Positions 1 through 6,903 of a DNA stretch of 8,886 nt are shown piece by piece. Both the position numbers and the translations under genes were made by a program. Under the pieces are notes generated by a model. That model made no database searches, had not been told where the DNA came from, and saw only the letters and a list, made by a program, of their open reading frames with translations. Positions within the stretch are counted from its first letter, which is position 1. Each line of letters opens with the position of its first letter. Source of the DNA: Synergistales bacterium (GTDB lineage Bacteria > Synergistota > Synergistia > Synergistales > Thermovirgaceae); NCBI GenBank assembly GCA_018434645.1, contig JAHDOX010000039.1, positions 1 through 8,886 on the forward strand, given 5' to 3'.

Positions 1-1220
1 CTGCCGGACCGCATGACCCGGGATGTCCCTGGGCCATCGGTTCGGACCTCGGGGGGCATACCGCAATTCATCCCGAACTTGGAACCCTCGAAGATTTCAG
101 GAACTTCGTTCGTAAAGCACGGGAGCTGGACATGGAAGTCGCCATTGACCTGGCCTTCCAGTGCTCCAGGGATCATCCATATATTAAAACCCATCCAGAG
201 TGGTTCAAGTGGCGACCCGACGGCAGTATTCAATATGCAGAAAATCCACCGAAAAAATACCAGGACGTGGTACCCTTCAATTTTGAGACGAACCATTGGG
301 AAGAACTTTGGGAGGAATTAAAAAGCGTAACGTCCTTTTGGGTCGACCAGGGAATACGGATCTTTCGTGTGGACAATCCACACACCAAGCCCTTCCCCTT
401 CTGGAGCTGGTTGATAAAAGAAATCAGAAAAGACAACCCCGATGTAATCTTTCTCGCCGAAGCCTTCACTCGCCCGAAAGTCATGCGTCGCCTGGCCAGA
501 GAGGGTTTTGCTCAATCTTATACCTATTTCACTTGGAGAAACAGCAAACACGAAATACAGGAATACCTCCTTGAGCTGACCCAAACTGAACTTGTTGAAT
601 ATTTCCAGCCGAACTTCTGGCCGAACACTCCGGACATCCTCCCCGAATTTCTCCAGATCGGGGGCAGGCCCGCCTTTGTTATCCGCCTGGTTTTGGCCGC
701 TACTCTTTCGTCTTGTTACGGTATCTACGGTCCTGTTTACGAGTTGATGGTCGCTGACGCCTTGCCGGGCCGCGAGGAATACCTCAATTCAGAAAAATAC
801 GAAATTCGTGACTGGGAATGGGACCAGCCTGGGAACCTTAAGGATTTCATATCACGTCTAAATGCTATCCGCCGGGAGAACAAGGCGCTGCAAACCACCA
901 GAAACCTGAGCTTTATCGAAACCGACAACGACAACGTCATTTTTTACCTCAAGGAAAGCACCGACGGCGATAATGTCCTTCTGACAGGCGTAAGCCTTGA
1001 TCCCTTCTCGAGTCAGGAATGTCGGGTAAACCTGCCTTTGGAGGAACTTGGAATCGAGCCCACCCAGGCTTATCTTCTCCACGACCTGCTGGGTGACGAA
1101 AAACACATTTGCCAGGGCGGCAGGATAGCTTTCGTATTGGACCCGGCAGTACTTCCCGCTCGCGTATTTAGTATCCACCGGCGCCTGCGCAGAGAAGAAG
1201 ACTTCGATTATTTCATGTGA
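1..1220 (+). CDS. glgE: GlgE, alpha-1,4-glucan:maltose-1-phosphate maltosyltransferase (3' part, start outside window)
   Basis: GlgE (glycoside hydrolase family GH13, cytoplasmic) transfers the maltosyl group of maltose 1-phosphate to the non-reducing end of an alpha-1,4-glucan, releasing phosphate. The reading frame is open from base 3, and the visible 405 residues are the C-terminal part of a protein that is usually about 650-700 residues. Missing are the N-terminal domain and the first part of the catalytic barrel. Family-typical stretches include AIHPELGTLEDF and YAENPPKKYQD. The expected catalytic residues, in visible numbering, are the nucleophile Asp124 in RVDNPHTKP, the acid/base Glu153 in FLAEAF, and Asp211 in NTPDILPE. 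SEKYEIRDW and the C-terminal beta domain ending in FDYFM are also typical. No frameshift is seen. The stop lies 23 bases before the preferred start of the treS-maltokinase gene, which supplies its substrate. The GlgE assignment rather than another GH13 enzyme is secure from the RVDNPHTKP and NTPDI signatures. Confidence 0.95.
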   Translation, partial: AGPHDPGCPWAIGSDLGGHTAIHPELGTLEDFRNFVRKARELDMEVAIDLAFQCSRDHPYIKTHPEWFKWRPDGSIQYAENPPKKYQDVVPFNFETNHWEELWEELKSVTSFWVDQGIRIFRVDNPHTKPFPFWSWLIKEIRKDNPDVIFLAEAFTRPKVMRRLAREGFAQSYTYFTWRNSKHEIQEYLLELTQTELVEYFQPNFWPNTPDILPEFLQIGGRPAFVIRLVLAATLSSCYGIYGPVYELMVADALPGREEYLNSEKYEIRDWEWDQPGNLKDFISRLNAIRRENKALQTTRNLSFIETDNDNVIFYLKESTDGDNVLLTGVSLDPFSSQECRVNLPLEELGIEPTQAYLLHDLLGDEKHICQGGRIAFVLDPAVLPARVFSIHRRLRREEDFDYFM

Positions 1221-1227
1221 AAAGACC

Positions 1228-1235
1228 AGAAAGGG
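1228..1235 (+). promoter_or_regulatory. Ribosome binding site of the treS-maltokinase gene
   Basis: AGAAAGGG, with its AAGGG core 8 bases before ATG 1244, is the only Shine-Dalgarno-like sequence near the gene start. It decides in favour of ATG 1244 over the in-frame GTG at 1217, which has only the A/G-mixed end of glgE in front of it. Confidence 0.6.
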
Positions 1236-1243
1236 AAAAACCC

Positions 1244-4200
1244 ATGAAAAACCAGGATCTTTGGTACAAAGACTCGATTATCTACCAATTACATGTCAAG
1301 GCCTTCTTTGACAGCAATAACGACGGCATCGGTGACTTGCAAGGATTGATACAAAAGCTTGATTACCTCAAGGAACTCGGTGTCAACACGCTTTGGCTGC
1401 TTCCTTTTTACCCTTCGCCTTTAAGGGATGACGGGTACGACATATCTGATTATCGGAACATCCACCCGGATTACGGGAAGCTGCGCGATTTCAGGTTGTT
1501 CCTCCGTAAGGCCCACGCGAAAGGCTTCAGGGTAGTCACCGAGTTAGTGATAAACCACACGTCCGATCAGCATCCCTGGTTCCAGAGGGCGCGCAGGGCA
1601 AAACCGGGTTCTTCCTGGCGAAACTTCTATGTATGGAGCGACGATCCAAACAAGTTTTCAGAAGCCCGCATCATCTTCCAGGATTTCGAGACATCCAACT
1701 GGACCTACGACCCCATTGCGAAATCCTACTACTGGCATCGTTTTTATTCGCACCAACCGGATTTGAACTTCGACAACCCGCAAGTGCGCCAGGCCGTATT
1801 CAAGATCCTTGACCACTGGATGGATATGGGCGTCGACGGGTTCCGCCTTGACGCAATCCCCTACCTTTTTGAACGCGAAGGAACTAATTGCGAAAACCTT
1901 CCCGAAACCCACGAGTTTTTGAAGGAACTCAGAAGTCACGTGGACGAAAAATACGGAGACCGCATGCTTCTCGCCGAGGCTAACCAGTGGCCCGAGGACG
2001 CCGTAAGTTATTTCGGATACGGCGACGAATGTCACATGGCCTTCCATTTTCCTATAATGCCGAGAATTTTCATGTCACTTTGGATGGAAGATCGTTTCCC
2101 TATAGTGGACATCATGGAACAGACTCCCCCGATACCTGACCCGTGCCAGTGGGTGATGTTTCTTAGAAATCACGACGAGCTAACCCTCGAGATGGTTACA
2201 GACGAGGAGCGCGACTATATGTACCGGGTATACGCCAAGGATCCCAGGGCGAGAATTAACCTTGGCATAAGGCGTAGACTGTTTCCCCTTGTAAGACAGA
2301 ATCGCCGCAGGGCCGAGCTTTTGAAGTTCATCCTTTTTTCCCTGCCTGGCGCGCCCTGCCTTTATTACGGAGACGAAATCGGCATGGGAGACAACTACTT
2401 CCTGGGAGACAGAAACGGCGTCAGGACACCGATGCAATGGTCACCAGACAGGAACGCTGGGTTCTCGAAGGTTAACCCGCAAGAACTTTATCTTCCCGTA
2501 ATATTGGACCCCGAATATCACTACGAAGCCATAAATGTTGAAAATCAGGGGAAAAATCCTTCTTCTTTTCTTTGGTGGATGCGGCGTGTCATCTCCATGA
2601 GGAAACAACTCAAGGCACTTGGCAGAGGAAAAATGGAAATCATCAATTGCTCAAATCCGAAGATATTAGCCTTTACCAGAATCCATGACAACGAGGTCGT
2701 ACTCGTCGTAGCCAACCTGTCAAGGTTTTCGCAGGTAGCCGAACTTGATCTTTCAGGATATCAGGGATATCTGCCCGAAGAGGTATTCAGCGGAAATTCT
2801 TTCCCGAAAATCAGCTCCGAACCCTATGTCCTGACCATGGGCTTCCATGACTATTTTTGGTTCAGATTAAAGAAATCGCCTGAAAAGGTCCTGTTGAAAG
2901 AAGAGAGAATGGAAATACCCCGTGTGCAGATACCGGTCTGGAAGAACATCCTCGACGGGACATTCAGACAAAAGTTGGAAAAGCAGGTCTTCCCTTCTTA
3001 TCTGGCCAGATCAAGATGGTTTGCCGGAAAGGCAAAAACCATTCGCAGTGTTTCCATATTTGAATGCATTCCCGTCCAGAAAAACAATTCCCGGACCCAC
3101 TACATGCTCCTCAGCGTGGCTTATACGGAGGGAAGCCCCGATATGTACTCTGTGCCAGTTTCTTTCGCCTCCGGGGAAGAAGAAGGCGAAATCAGAAAGA
3201 ACCATCCGGAAACCATTATTGCGGAAGCGACTCTGGATGGAAGCAACGGAATCCTTTACGACGGCGTTTACGACTCTTCACTGCAGTCCGCCATGCTCGA
3301 CATCCTGCTCAAAAGAAGGCGTATCAAAAACAGCAAGGGAGCCCTCTGCGGCGTACCCGGCCGTGAATCCAAAAAGATCGTGATCCCTGATAAGCTTAAT
3401 TCCAGGGTTCTTCAGGTCGAGCAGAGCAACACTTCCATACTTTACGACGAGCTTCTTTTCCTCAAGTTGCTCAGAAAAGTAGCTGAAGGCATAAACCCGG
3501 ATCTTGAGATCAGCCGGTTTCTTACTGAGAAAACACGTTTTCTTCATACTCCCCGTTATATAGGCGCGCTGGAATATAACACGCCTTCATTGGACCAAGC
3601 TGTGGCGCTTGGAGTGTTTCATGAATACGTACCCAACCAGGGAAGTGCCTGGTCGTTCACGCGTTCTTCGCTGGATCATTTCTTTGATGTCGTGCTATCG
3701 GAGACCATTGCTTCGCCAAAAGCTGAAGAGCTGACCTTTACGACAAAAACAACGAAAGAAGTGCCTGCAGAACTGATTGAAACAGCCGGAGACTTCTATT
3801 ATGAGATGATAAAACTTCTCGGCCAAAGGACCGCCGAAATGCATTTGGCACTTGCGTCAGACAACGAAAACCCTTCATTCAAGCCAGAAAAGTTTTCCAG
3901 GCTTTACCAAAGGGCCATTTACCAGTCTATGAGAAGCCTCGCTTCGGTGGCACTGAAAACACTGAGACGCCGACTCGACACCCTTCCGGAAGCTGTGGCT
4001 GGACCAGCGGAAAAACTTTTAACTTTAGAAGAGACAGCAAGGACACTCTTGAACCGTATTACCAGGGAGAAAATAATTTCCCTCAAAATACGAATTCACG
4101 GCGATTACCACCTGGGACAGGTCCTTTTTACGGGGAAGGATTTCAAAATCATCGACTTCGAGGGCGAGCCCATGCGGCCGCTGACAGAACGACGCCTCAA

Positions 4201-4579
4201 GCGTTCGCCTTTCAGGGACCTCGCAGGGATGCTTCGCTCCTTCGACTATGCCATATCATCGGCATTGAAAGACAGACTTTCCGTACGTCCCCAGGATGAA
4301 CCACGCCTTTTTCCCTGGCGCAAGGCCTGGATCGCTTCGGCTTCAACAGCCTTTTTGAACGGTTACGTAGAAACTGCAGGGCAAGCGCCCTTCGTTCCCG
4401 ACTCCGACTCATCAGCGACTATTCTGCTTTATTCTTTCCTTCTCGAAAAGGCCTTTTATGAATTGAACTATGAGCTCAACAACCGTCCCGGATGGGTGGA
4501 CATACCAATAAGGGGAATATTGGACCTCATCGAGGATGCGAACGAGCTGGAAACTCCTGCAGGAGGTGGTCGGCAATGA
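1244..4579 (+). CDS. treS: Trehalose synthase / maltokinase fusion protein (TreS-Pep2)
   Basis: This is a 1111-residue bifunctional protein. Residues 1 to about 550 are a GH13 trehalose synthase, interconverting trehalose and maltose. The start WYKDSIIYQLHVKAFFDS is typical, with the nucleophile Asp203 in GFRLDAIPYL, acid/base Glu245 in LLAEANQWPED, and Asp311 in FLRNHDELTLEM. TreS hallmarks such as REGTNCENLPET and RNGVRTPMQW are present. From about residue 556 to the end is a maltokinase, which makes maltose 1-phosphate with ATP. It has the N-terminal cap (RSRWFAGKAK), QSNTSI with probable ATP-binding Lys741, the catalytic loop HGDYHLGQ (Asp954), and metal-binding Asp971 in IDFEGEP. ATG 1244 is chosen because AAGGG lies 8 bases upstream and the family begins just before WYKD. 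An in-frame GTG at 1217 would add nine residues (with the start read as Met: MKRPEREKP) and overlap the glgE stop, but it lacks a clear ribosome site. The fusion channels trehalose to the substrate of the upstream GlgE and is known in many bacteria. Both halves look intact. Confidence 0.95.
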   Translation: MKNQDLWYKDSIIYQLHVKAFFDSNNDGIGDLQGLIQKLDYLKELGVNTLWLLPFYPSPLRDDGYDISDYRNIHPDYGKLRDFRLFLRKAHAKGFRVVTELVINHTSDQHPWFQRARRAKPGSSWRNFYVWSDDPNKFSEARIIFQDFETSNWTYDPIAKSYYWHRFYSHQPDLNFDNPQVRQAVFKILDHWMDMGVDGFRLDAIPYLFEREGTNCENLPETHEFLKELRSHVDEKYGDRMLLAEANQWPEDAVSYFGYGDECHMAFHFPIMPRIFMSLWMEDRFPIVDIMEQTPPIPDPCQWVMFLRNHDELTLEMVTDEERDYMYRVYAKDPRARINLGIRRRLFPLVRQNRRRAELLKFILFSLPGAPCLYYGDEIGMGDNYFLGDRNGVRTPMQWSPDRNAGFSKVNPQELYLPVILDPEYHYEAINVENQGKNPSSFLWWMRRVISMRKQLKALGRGKMEIINCSNPKILAFTRIHDNEVVLVVANLSRFSQVAELDLSGYQGYLPEEVFSGNSFPKISSEPYVLTMGFHDYFWFRLKKSPEKVLLKEERMEIPRVQIPVWKNILDGTFRQKLEKQVFPSYLARSRWFAGKAKTIRSVSIFECIPVQKNNSRTHYMLLSVAYTEGSPDMYSVPVSFASGEEEGEIRKNHPETIIAEATLDGSNGILYDGVYDSSLQSAMLDILLKRRRIKNSKGALCGVPGRESKKIVIPDKLNSRVLQVEQSNTSILYDELLFLKLLRKVAEGINPDLEISRFLTEKTRFLHTPRYIGALEYNTPSLDQAVALGVFHEYVPNQGSAWSFTRSSLDHFFDVVLSETIASPKAEELTFTTKTTKEVPAELIETAGDFYYEMIKLLGQRTAEMHLALASDNENPSFKPEKFSRLYQRAIYQSMRSLASVALKTLRRRLDTLPEAVAGPAEKLLTLEETARTLLNRITREKIISLKIRIHGDYHLGQVLFTGKDFKIIDFEGEPMRPLTERRLKRSPFRDLAGMLRSFDYAISSALKDRLSVRPQDEPRLFPWRKAWIASASTAFLNGYVETAGQAPFVPDSDSSATILLYSFLLEKAFYELNYELNNRPGWVDIPIRGILDLIEDANELETPAGGGRQ
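4561..4569 (+). promoter_or_regulatory. Strong ribosome binding site of glgB inside the treS-maltokinase gene
   Basis: AGGAGGTGG is a near-perfect Shine-Dalgarno sequence ending 6 bases before the ATG at 4576. It lies within the last codons of the upstream gene. It fixes the glgB start at 4576, although the reading frame is open further upstream, and it suggests efficient, possibly coupled, translation of the branching enzyme. Confidence 0.85.
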
Positions 4580-6492
4580 AAAACAACGTCATCAGGCACT
4601 CGCTAATGACTGATCAGGACATCTATTACTTCAGGGAAGGCACCCACGCCCGGCTTTATGAAAAACTGGGAGCCCATCCTGTAACGGTGAAAGGCGAAAA
4701 AGGCACTCACTTTGCGGTTTGGGCACCCAACGCCAGGCGTGTATCCGTAATCGGAGATTTTAACGGCTGGGAGGCCGGGAGTCACGTGCTTCAGCAATAT
4801 TGGCCCGATACGGGGATACTGGAAGGTTTCATTCCCGGGGCAAGTCATGGCTCTCTTTACAAATACCGAATAGAATCGATGGCTGGAACGCAAGACAAGG
4901 GTGATCCATTCGCCTTTTTCTGGGAAATGCCTCCGGGCAACTCCTCCATTGTCCATGACATAGACTGGTCCTGGACAGATGATGAATGGCTGGCGTCCAG
5001 GAAGAAAGCCAACGCCCTTGATTCGGCCATATCCATTTATGAAGTGCACCTGGGATCGTGGCGACGCTCGCCGGAAAAGGGGAATGCTTTTTTAAACTAC
5101 AGGGAATTAGCTGAACAACTTGTAAGCTACCTTCGGCAAACCAACTTCACCCATGTTGAATTTCTTCCTGTTATGGAACATCCCTTTTACGGATCATGGG
5201 GTTACCAGACGCTGGGTTATTTCGCCCCAACAGCCAGATACGGGATTCCACAGGACTTTATGTACCTGGTAAACGAACTGCACAAATCAGGCATCGGGGT
5301 CATCCTTGACTGGGTCCCCTCCCATTTCCCCTCCGATGCCCATGGTTTGGCGCAATTCGACGGCACTTACCTTTACGAACACATGGACCCAAGGCTCGGC
5401 TTTCATCCCGACTGGAAGAGCTCGATTTTCAATTACGGCCGCAATGAAGTGCGATCATTCCTTACCAGCAGCGCCAATTTCTGGATCGATCGTTACCATG
5501 CGGACGGGCTGCGTGTAGATGCCGTAGCATCCATGCTGTACCTGGACTATTCCAGGAAACCGGGAGAATGGATCCCTAACAGGTATGGGGGCAGGGAAAA
5601 CCTGGAAGCCATAGAGTTCCTGAAACAAATGAACAGGACAGTCCATGAACTGAACGAAGGAGTGCTGACCATAGCCGAAGAGTCCACGGCCTGGCCCATG
5701 GTTACCAGACCCGCCGAGGTTGGAGGTCTGGGATTCGACATGAAATGGAACATGGGTTGGATGCACGACATCCTGAGCTACTTTTCGCAGGATCCCATAC
5801 ACCGCAAATATCATCATGACAACCTGACCTTCAGTATCTGGTACGCTTTTTCGGAAAATTTCCTCCTGCCCTTATCTCATGACGAAGTGGTTCACGGGAA
5901 AGGGTCCCTCCTGGGGAAAATGCCCGGTGACGACTGGCAGAAATTCGCGAACCTGCGGCTTCTTCTGGGTTACATGTACAGCCACCCAGGAAAAAAACTA
6001 CTTTTTATGGGAAGTGAATTCGGCCAATGGAGTGAATGGAACCACGATACCAGCCTGGACTGGCACCTGACCGAATTCGAACCGCATCGGCGCCTGCAAC
6101 GGTGGGTCGAGGATTTCAACGCCTTATACAAAGGTGAGCCCGCCCTTTTCCGGCAGGATACAGCTCCGGAGGGCTTCAGCTGGGTTGATTTCAGGGATTG
6201 GGAAAGCAGCGTAATTTCTTTTCTGAGAAAGGCTGGAAAGGACGACCCGACGGTTTTGGCCGTTTGTAATTTCACGCCCGTTCCGCGCCATAATTACAGA
6301 ATAGGCGTCCCCAAAAGTGGTTTCTGGAAAGAAATTATAAACAGCGACGCTAAAGATTACGGCGGGAGCGGTCAAGGGAATTTCGGAGGCGTCGAGACGA
6401 CGCCAGTGCCTTATCATGGATTCGAACAGTCCCTTTCCGTTGTACTTCCTCCCCTGTCGATCGTTCTTTTCAAAGGGCCCGATAAAGCCTGA
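4576..6492 (+). CDS. glgB: 1,4-alpha-glucan branching enzyme GlgB
   Basis: GlgB cuts an alpha-1,4-glucan chain and rejoins the piece through an alpha-1,6 bond, giving branched glycogen-like polymer; here it would act on the linear chains made by GlgE. The protein has 638 residues. A carbohydrate-binding module (CBM48) lies at about residues 40-110 (THFAVWAPNARRVSVIGDFN). The GH13 barrel follows with the nucleophile Asp315 in GLRVDAVASMLYLDY, acid/base Glu368 in TIAEESTAWP, and Asp436 in LSHDEVVHGK. The branching-enzyme signature EWNHDTSLDW is present, and the last ~100 residues form the all-beta C-terminal domain. Only about 35 residues precede the CBM48 module, so the extra N-terminal domain (N1) found in longer forms of about 730 residues such as E. 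coli GlgB is absent. ATG 4576 overlaps the preceding stop by 4 bases (ATGA) and has a strong ribosome site; the next in-frame ATG is at 4606. The enzyme looks complete and active. Confidence 0.96.
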   Translation: MKNNVIRHSLMTDQDIYYFREGTHARLYEKLGAHPVTVKGEKGTHFAVWAPNARRVSVIGDFNGWEAGSHVLQQYWPDTGILEGFIPGASHGSLYKYRIESMAGTQDKGDPFAFFWEMPPGNSSIVHDIDWSWTDDEWLASRKKANALDSAISIYEVHLGSWRRSPEKGNAFLNYRELAEQLVSYLRQTNFTHVEFLPVMEHPFYGSWGYQTLGYFAPTARYGIPQDFMYLVNELHKSGIGVILDWVPSHFPSDAHGLAQFDGTYLYEHMDPRLGFHPDWKSSIFNYGRNEVRSFLTSSANFWIDRYHADGLRVDAVASMLYLDYSRKPGEWIPNRYGGRENLEAIEFLKQMNRTVHELNEGVLTIAEESTAWPMVTRPAEVGGLGFDMKWNMGWMHDILSYFSQDPIHRKYHHDNLTFSIWYAFSENFLLPLSHDEVVHGKGSLLGKMPGDDWQKFANLRLLLGYMYSHPGKKLLFMGSEFGQWSEWNHDTSLDWHLTEFEPHRRLQRWVEDFNALYKGEPALFRQDTAPEGFSWVDFRDWESSVISFLRKAGKDDPTVLAVCNFTPVPRHNYRIGVPKSGFWKEIINSDAKDYGGSGQGNFGGVETTPVPYHGFEQSLSVVLPPLSIVLFKGPDKA

Positions 6493-6503
6493 AAAAGACA
6501 AAC

Positions 6504-6511
6504 AGGGGTGA
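6504..6511 (+). promoter_or_regulatory. Ribosome binding site of the small metallopeptidase gene
   Basis: AGGGGTGA lies 5 bases before ATG 6517 and complements the end of 16S rRNA well. Its own GTG (6508) is in frame with the gene and could be mistaken for the start, but nothing comparable precedes that GTG. ATG 6517 is therefore preferred. Confidence 0.65.
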
Positions 6512-6516
6512 ACGTC

Positions 6517-6873
6517 ATGGACCTCAGGAAATTCACCGCCAGGGCCAATCGGTTTATAGAATCACTGCCGCCTGCGCTTTTAGCGAACCTGAACGGCGGT
6601 ATCATAGTTGAACCGAAAGCGAAGCAAGAAGGTGGTTACCTGATTATGGGGGAATACCTTGAAGACCCTGGCCTTGGCCGTCTTGTCGTTCTTTATTACG
6701 GTTCCTTCAGGGAGAGTCTCGGAATTGCCCCCGAAACCGAATGGGACGAGGAAATCGAGGAGACTATTCTTCACGAACTTCGTCATCACGTAGAATCCCT
6801 CGCCGGGATAGACGACCTGTCCGCCGAGGAAATGCTCGAATTGCAGGACAAGTATTTTGACGAGGGAAACTGA
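6517..6873 (+). CDS. Small zincin-like metallopeptidase homologue (HExxH protein, DUF1025/zincin_1 type)
   Basis: This is a 118-residue soluble protein with no signal peptide or membrane segment. Near its C-terminus it carries a zinc-protease motif, HELRHH (His86, Glu87, His90), followed by SLAGIDDLS. Asp99 or Asp100 is a plausible third zinc ligand, by analogy with relatives that have a G-x-D-D after the motif. The length, the preceding strand region (GRLVVLYYGSF) and an acidic helix just before the motif (EWDEEIEETI) fit the small bacterial family of predicted zincin-like metallopeptidases (DUF1025, also called zincin_1). That assignment is from recognition and not from a search. No substrate is established for this family that I know of. 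The gene starts 24 bases after glgB, on the same strand, and ends just before the operon terminator, so it is probably cotranscribed with the glucan genes. Whether it has a role in glucan metabolism is unknown. The start at ATG 6517 is preferred over GTG 6508 from the ribosome site. Confidence 0.75.
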   Translation: MDLRKFTARANRFIESLPPALLANLNGGIIVEPKAKQEGGYLIMGEYLEDPGLGRLVVLYYGSFRESLGIAPETEWDEEIEETILHELRHHVESLAGIDDLSAEEMLELQDKYFDEGN

Positions 6874-6875
6874 AA

Positions 6876-6903
6876 ACACGGGCAATCGACTGTGTCTTTT
6901 TTT
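6876..6903 (+). terminator. Intrinsic terminator of the glucan operon
   Basis: ACACGG (6876-6881) pairs with CTGTGT (6890-6895), giving a 6 bp stem with one G-U pair and an 8-base loop. It is followed after one C by seven T (6897-6903). The hairpin lies between convergent genes, directly after the metallopeptidase stop codon, where a terminator is expected. The stem is short, so it may be modest in strength. Read on the - strand, the same hairpin is followed by only a few T, so it could weakly serve the tex gene too. Confidence 0.6.

Noticed and set aside
13..321. A + strand open frame of 102 codons at the left edge that could be read as a separate small gene.
   Set aside because: The overlapping frame from base 3 encodes continuous GlgE sequence, including residues before the first ATG at 132, so this frame is a shadow.
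1658..2047. An antisense open frame of 129 codons opposite the TreS active-site region.
   Set aside because: The sense strand encodes conserved TreS motifs throughout, and the antisense product resembles nothing I recognise.
2922..3383. A + strand open frame of 153 codons inside the maltokinase half.
   Set aside because: It lies in another frame of a gene with a clear family match. The product is rich in Arg, Ser and Pro without any recognisable motif, and it has no ribosome site of note.
4603..5049. An antisense open frame of 148 codons opposite the start of glgB.
   Set aside because: It is the complement of well-conserved coding sequence. The translation shows no domain, and such shadows are common at this base composition.
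6124..6501. An antisense open frame of 125 codons opposite the end of glgB.
   Set aside because: It is the complement of the GlgB C-terminal domain and has no independent support.
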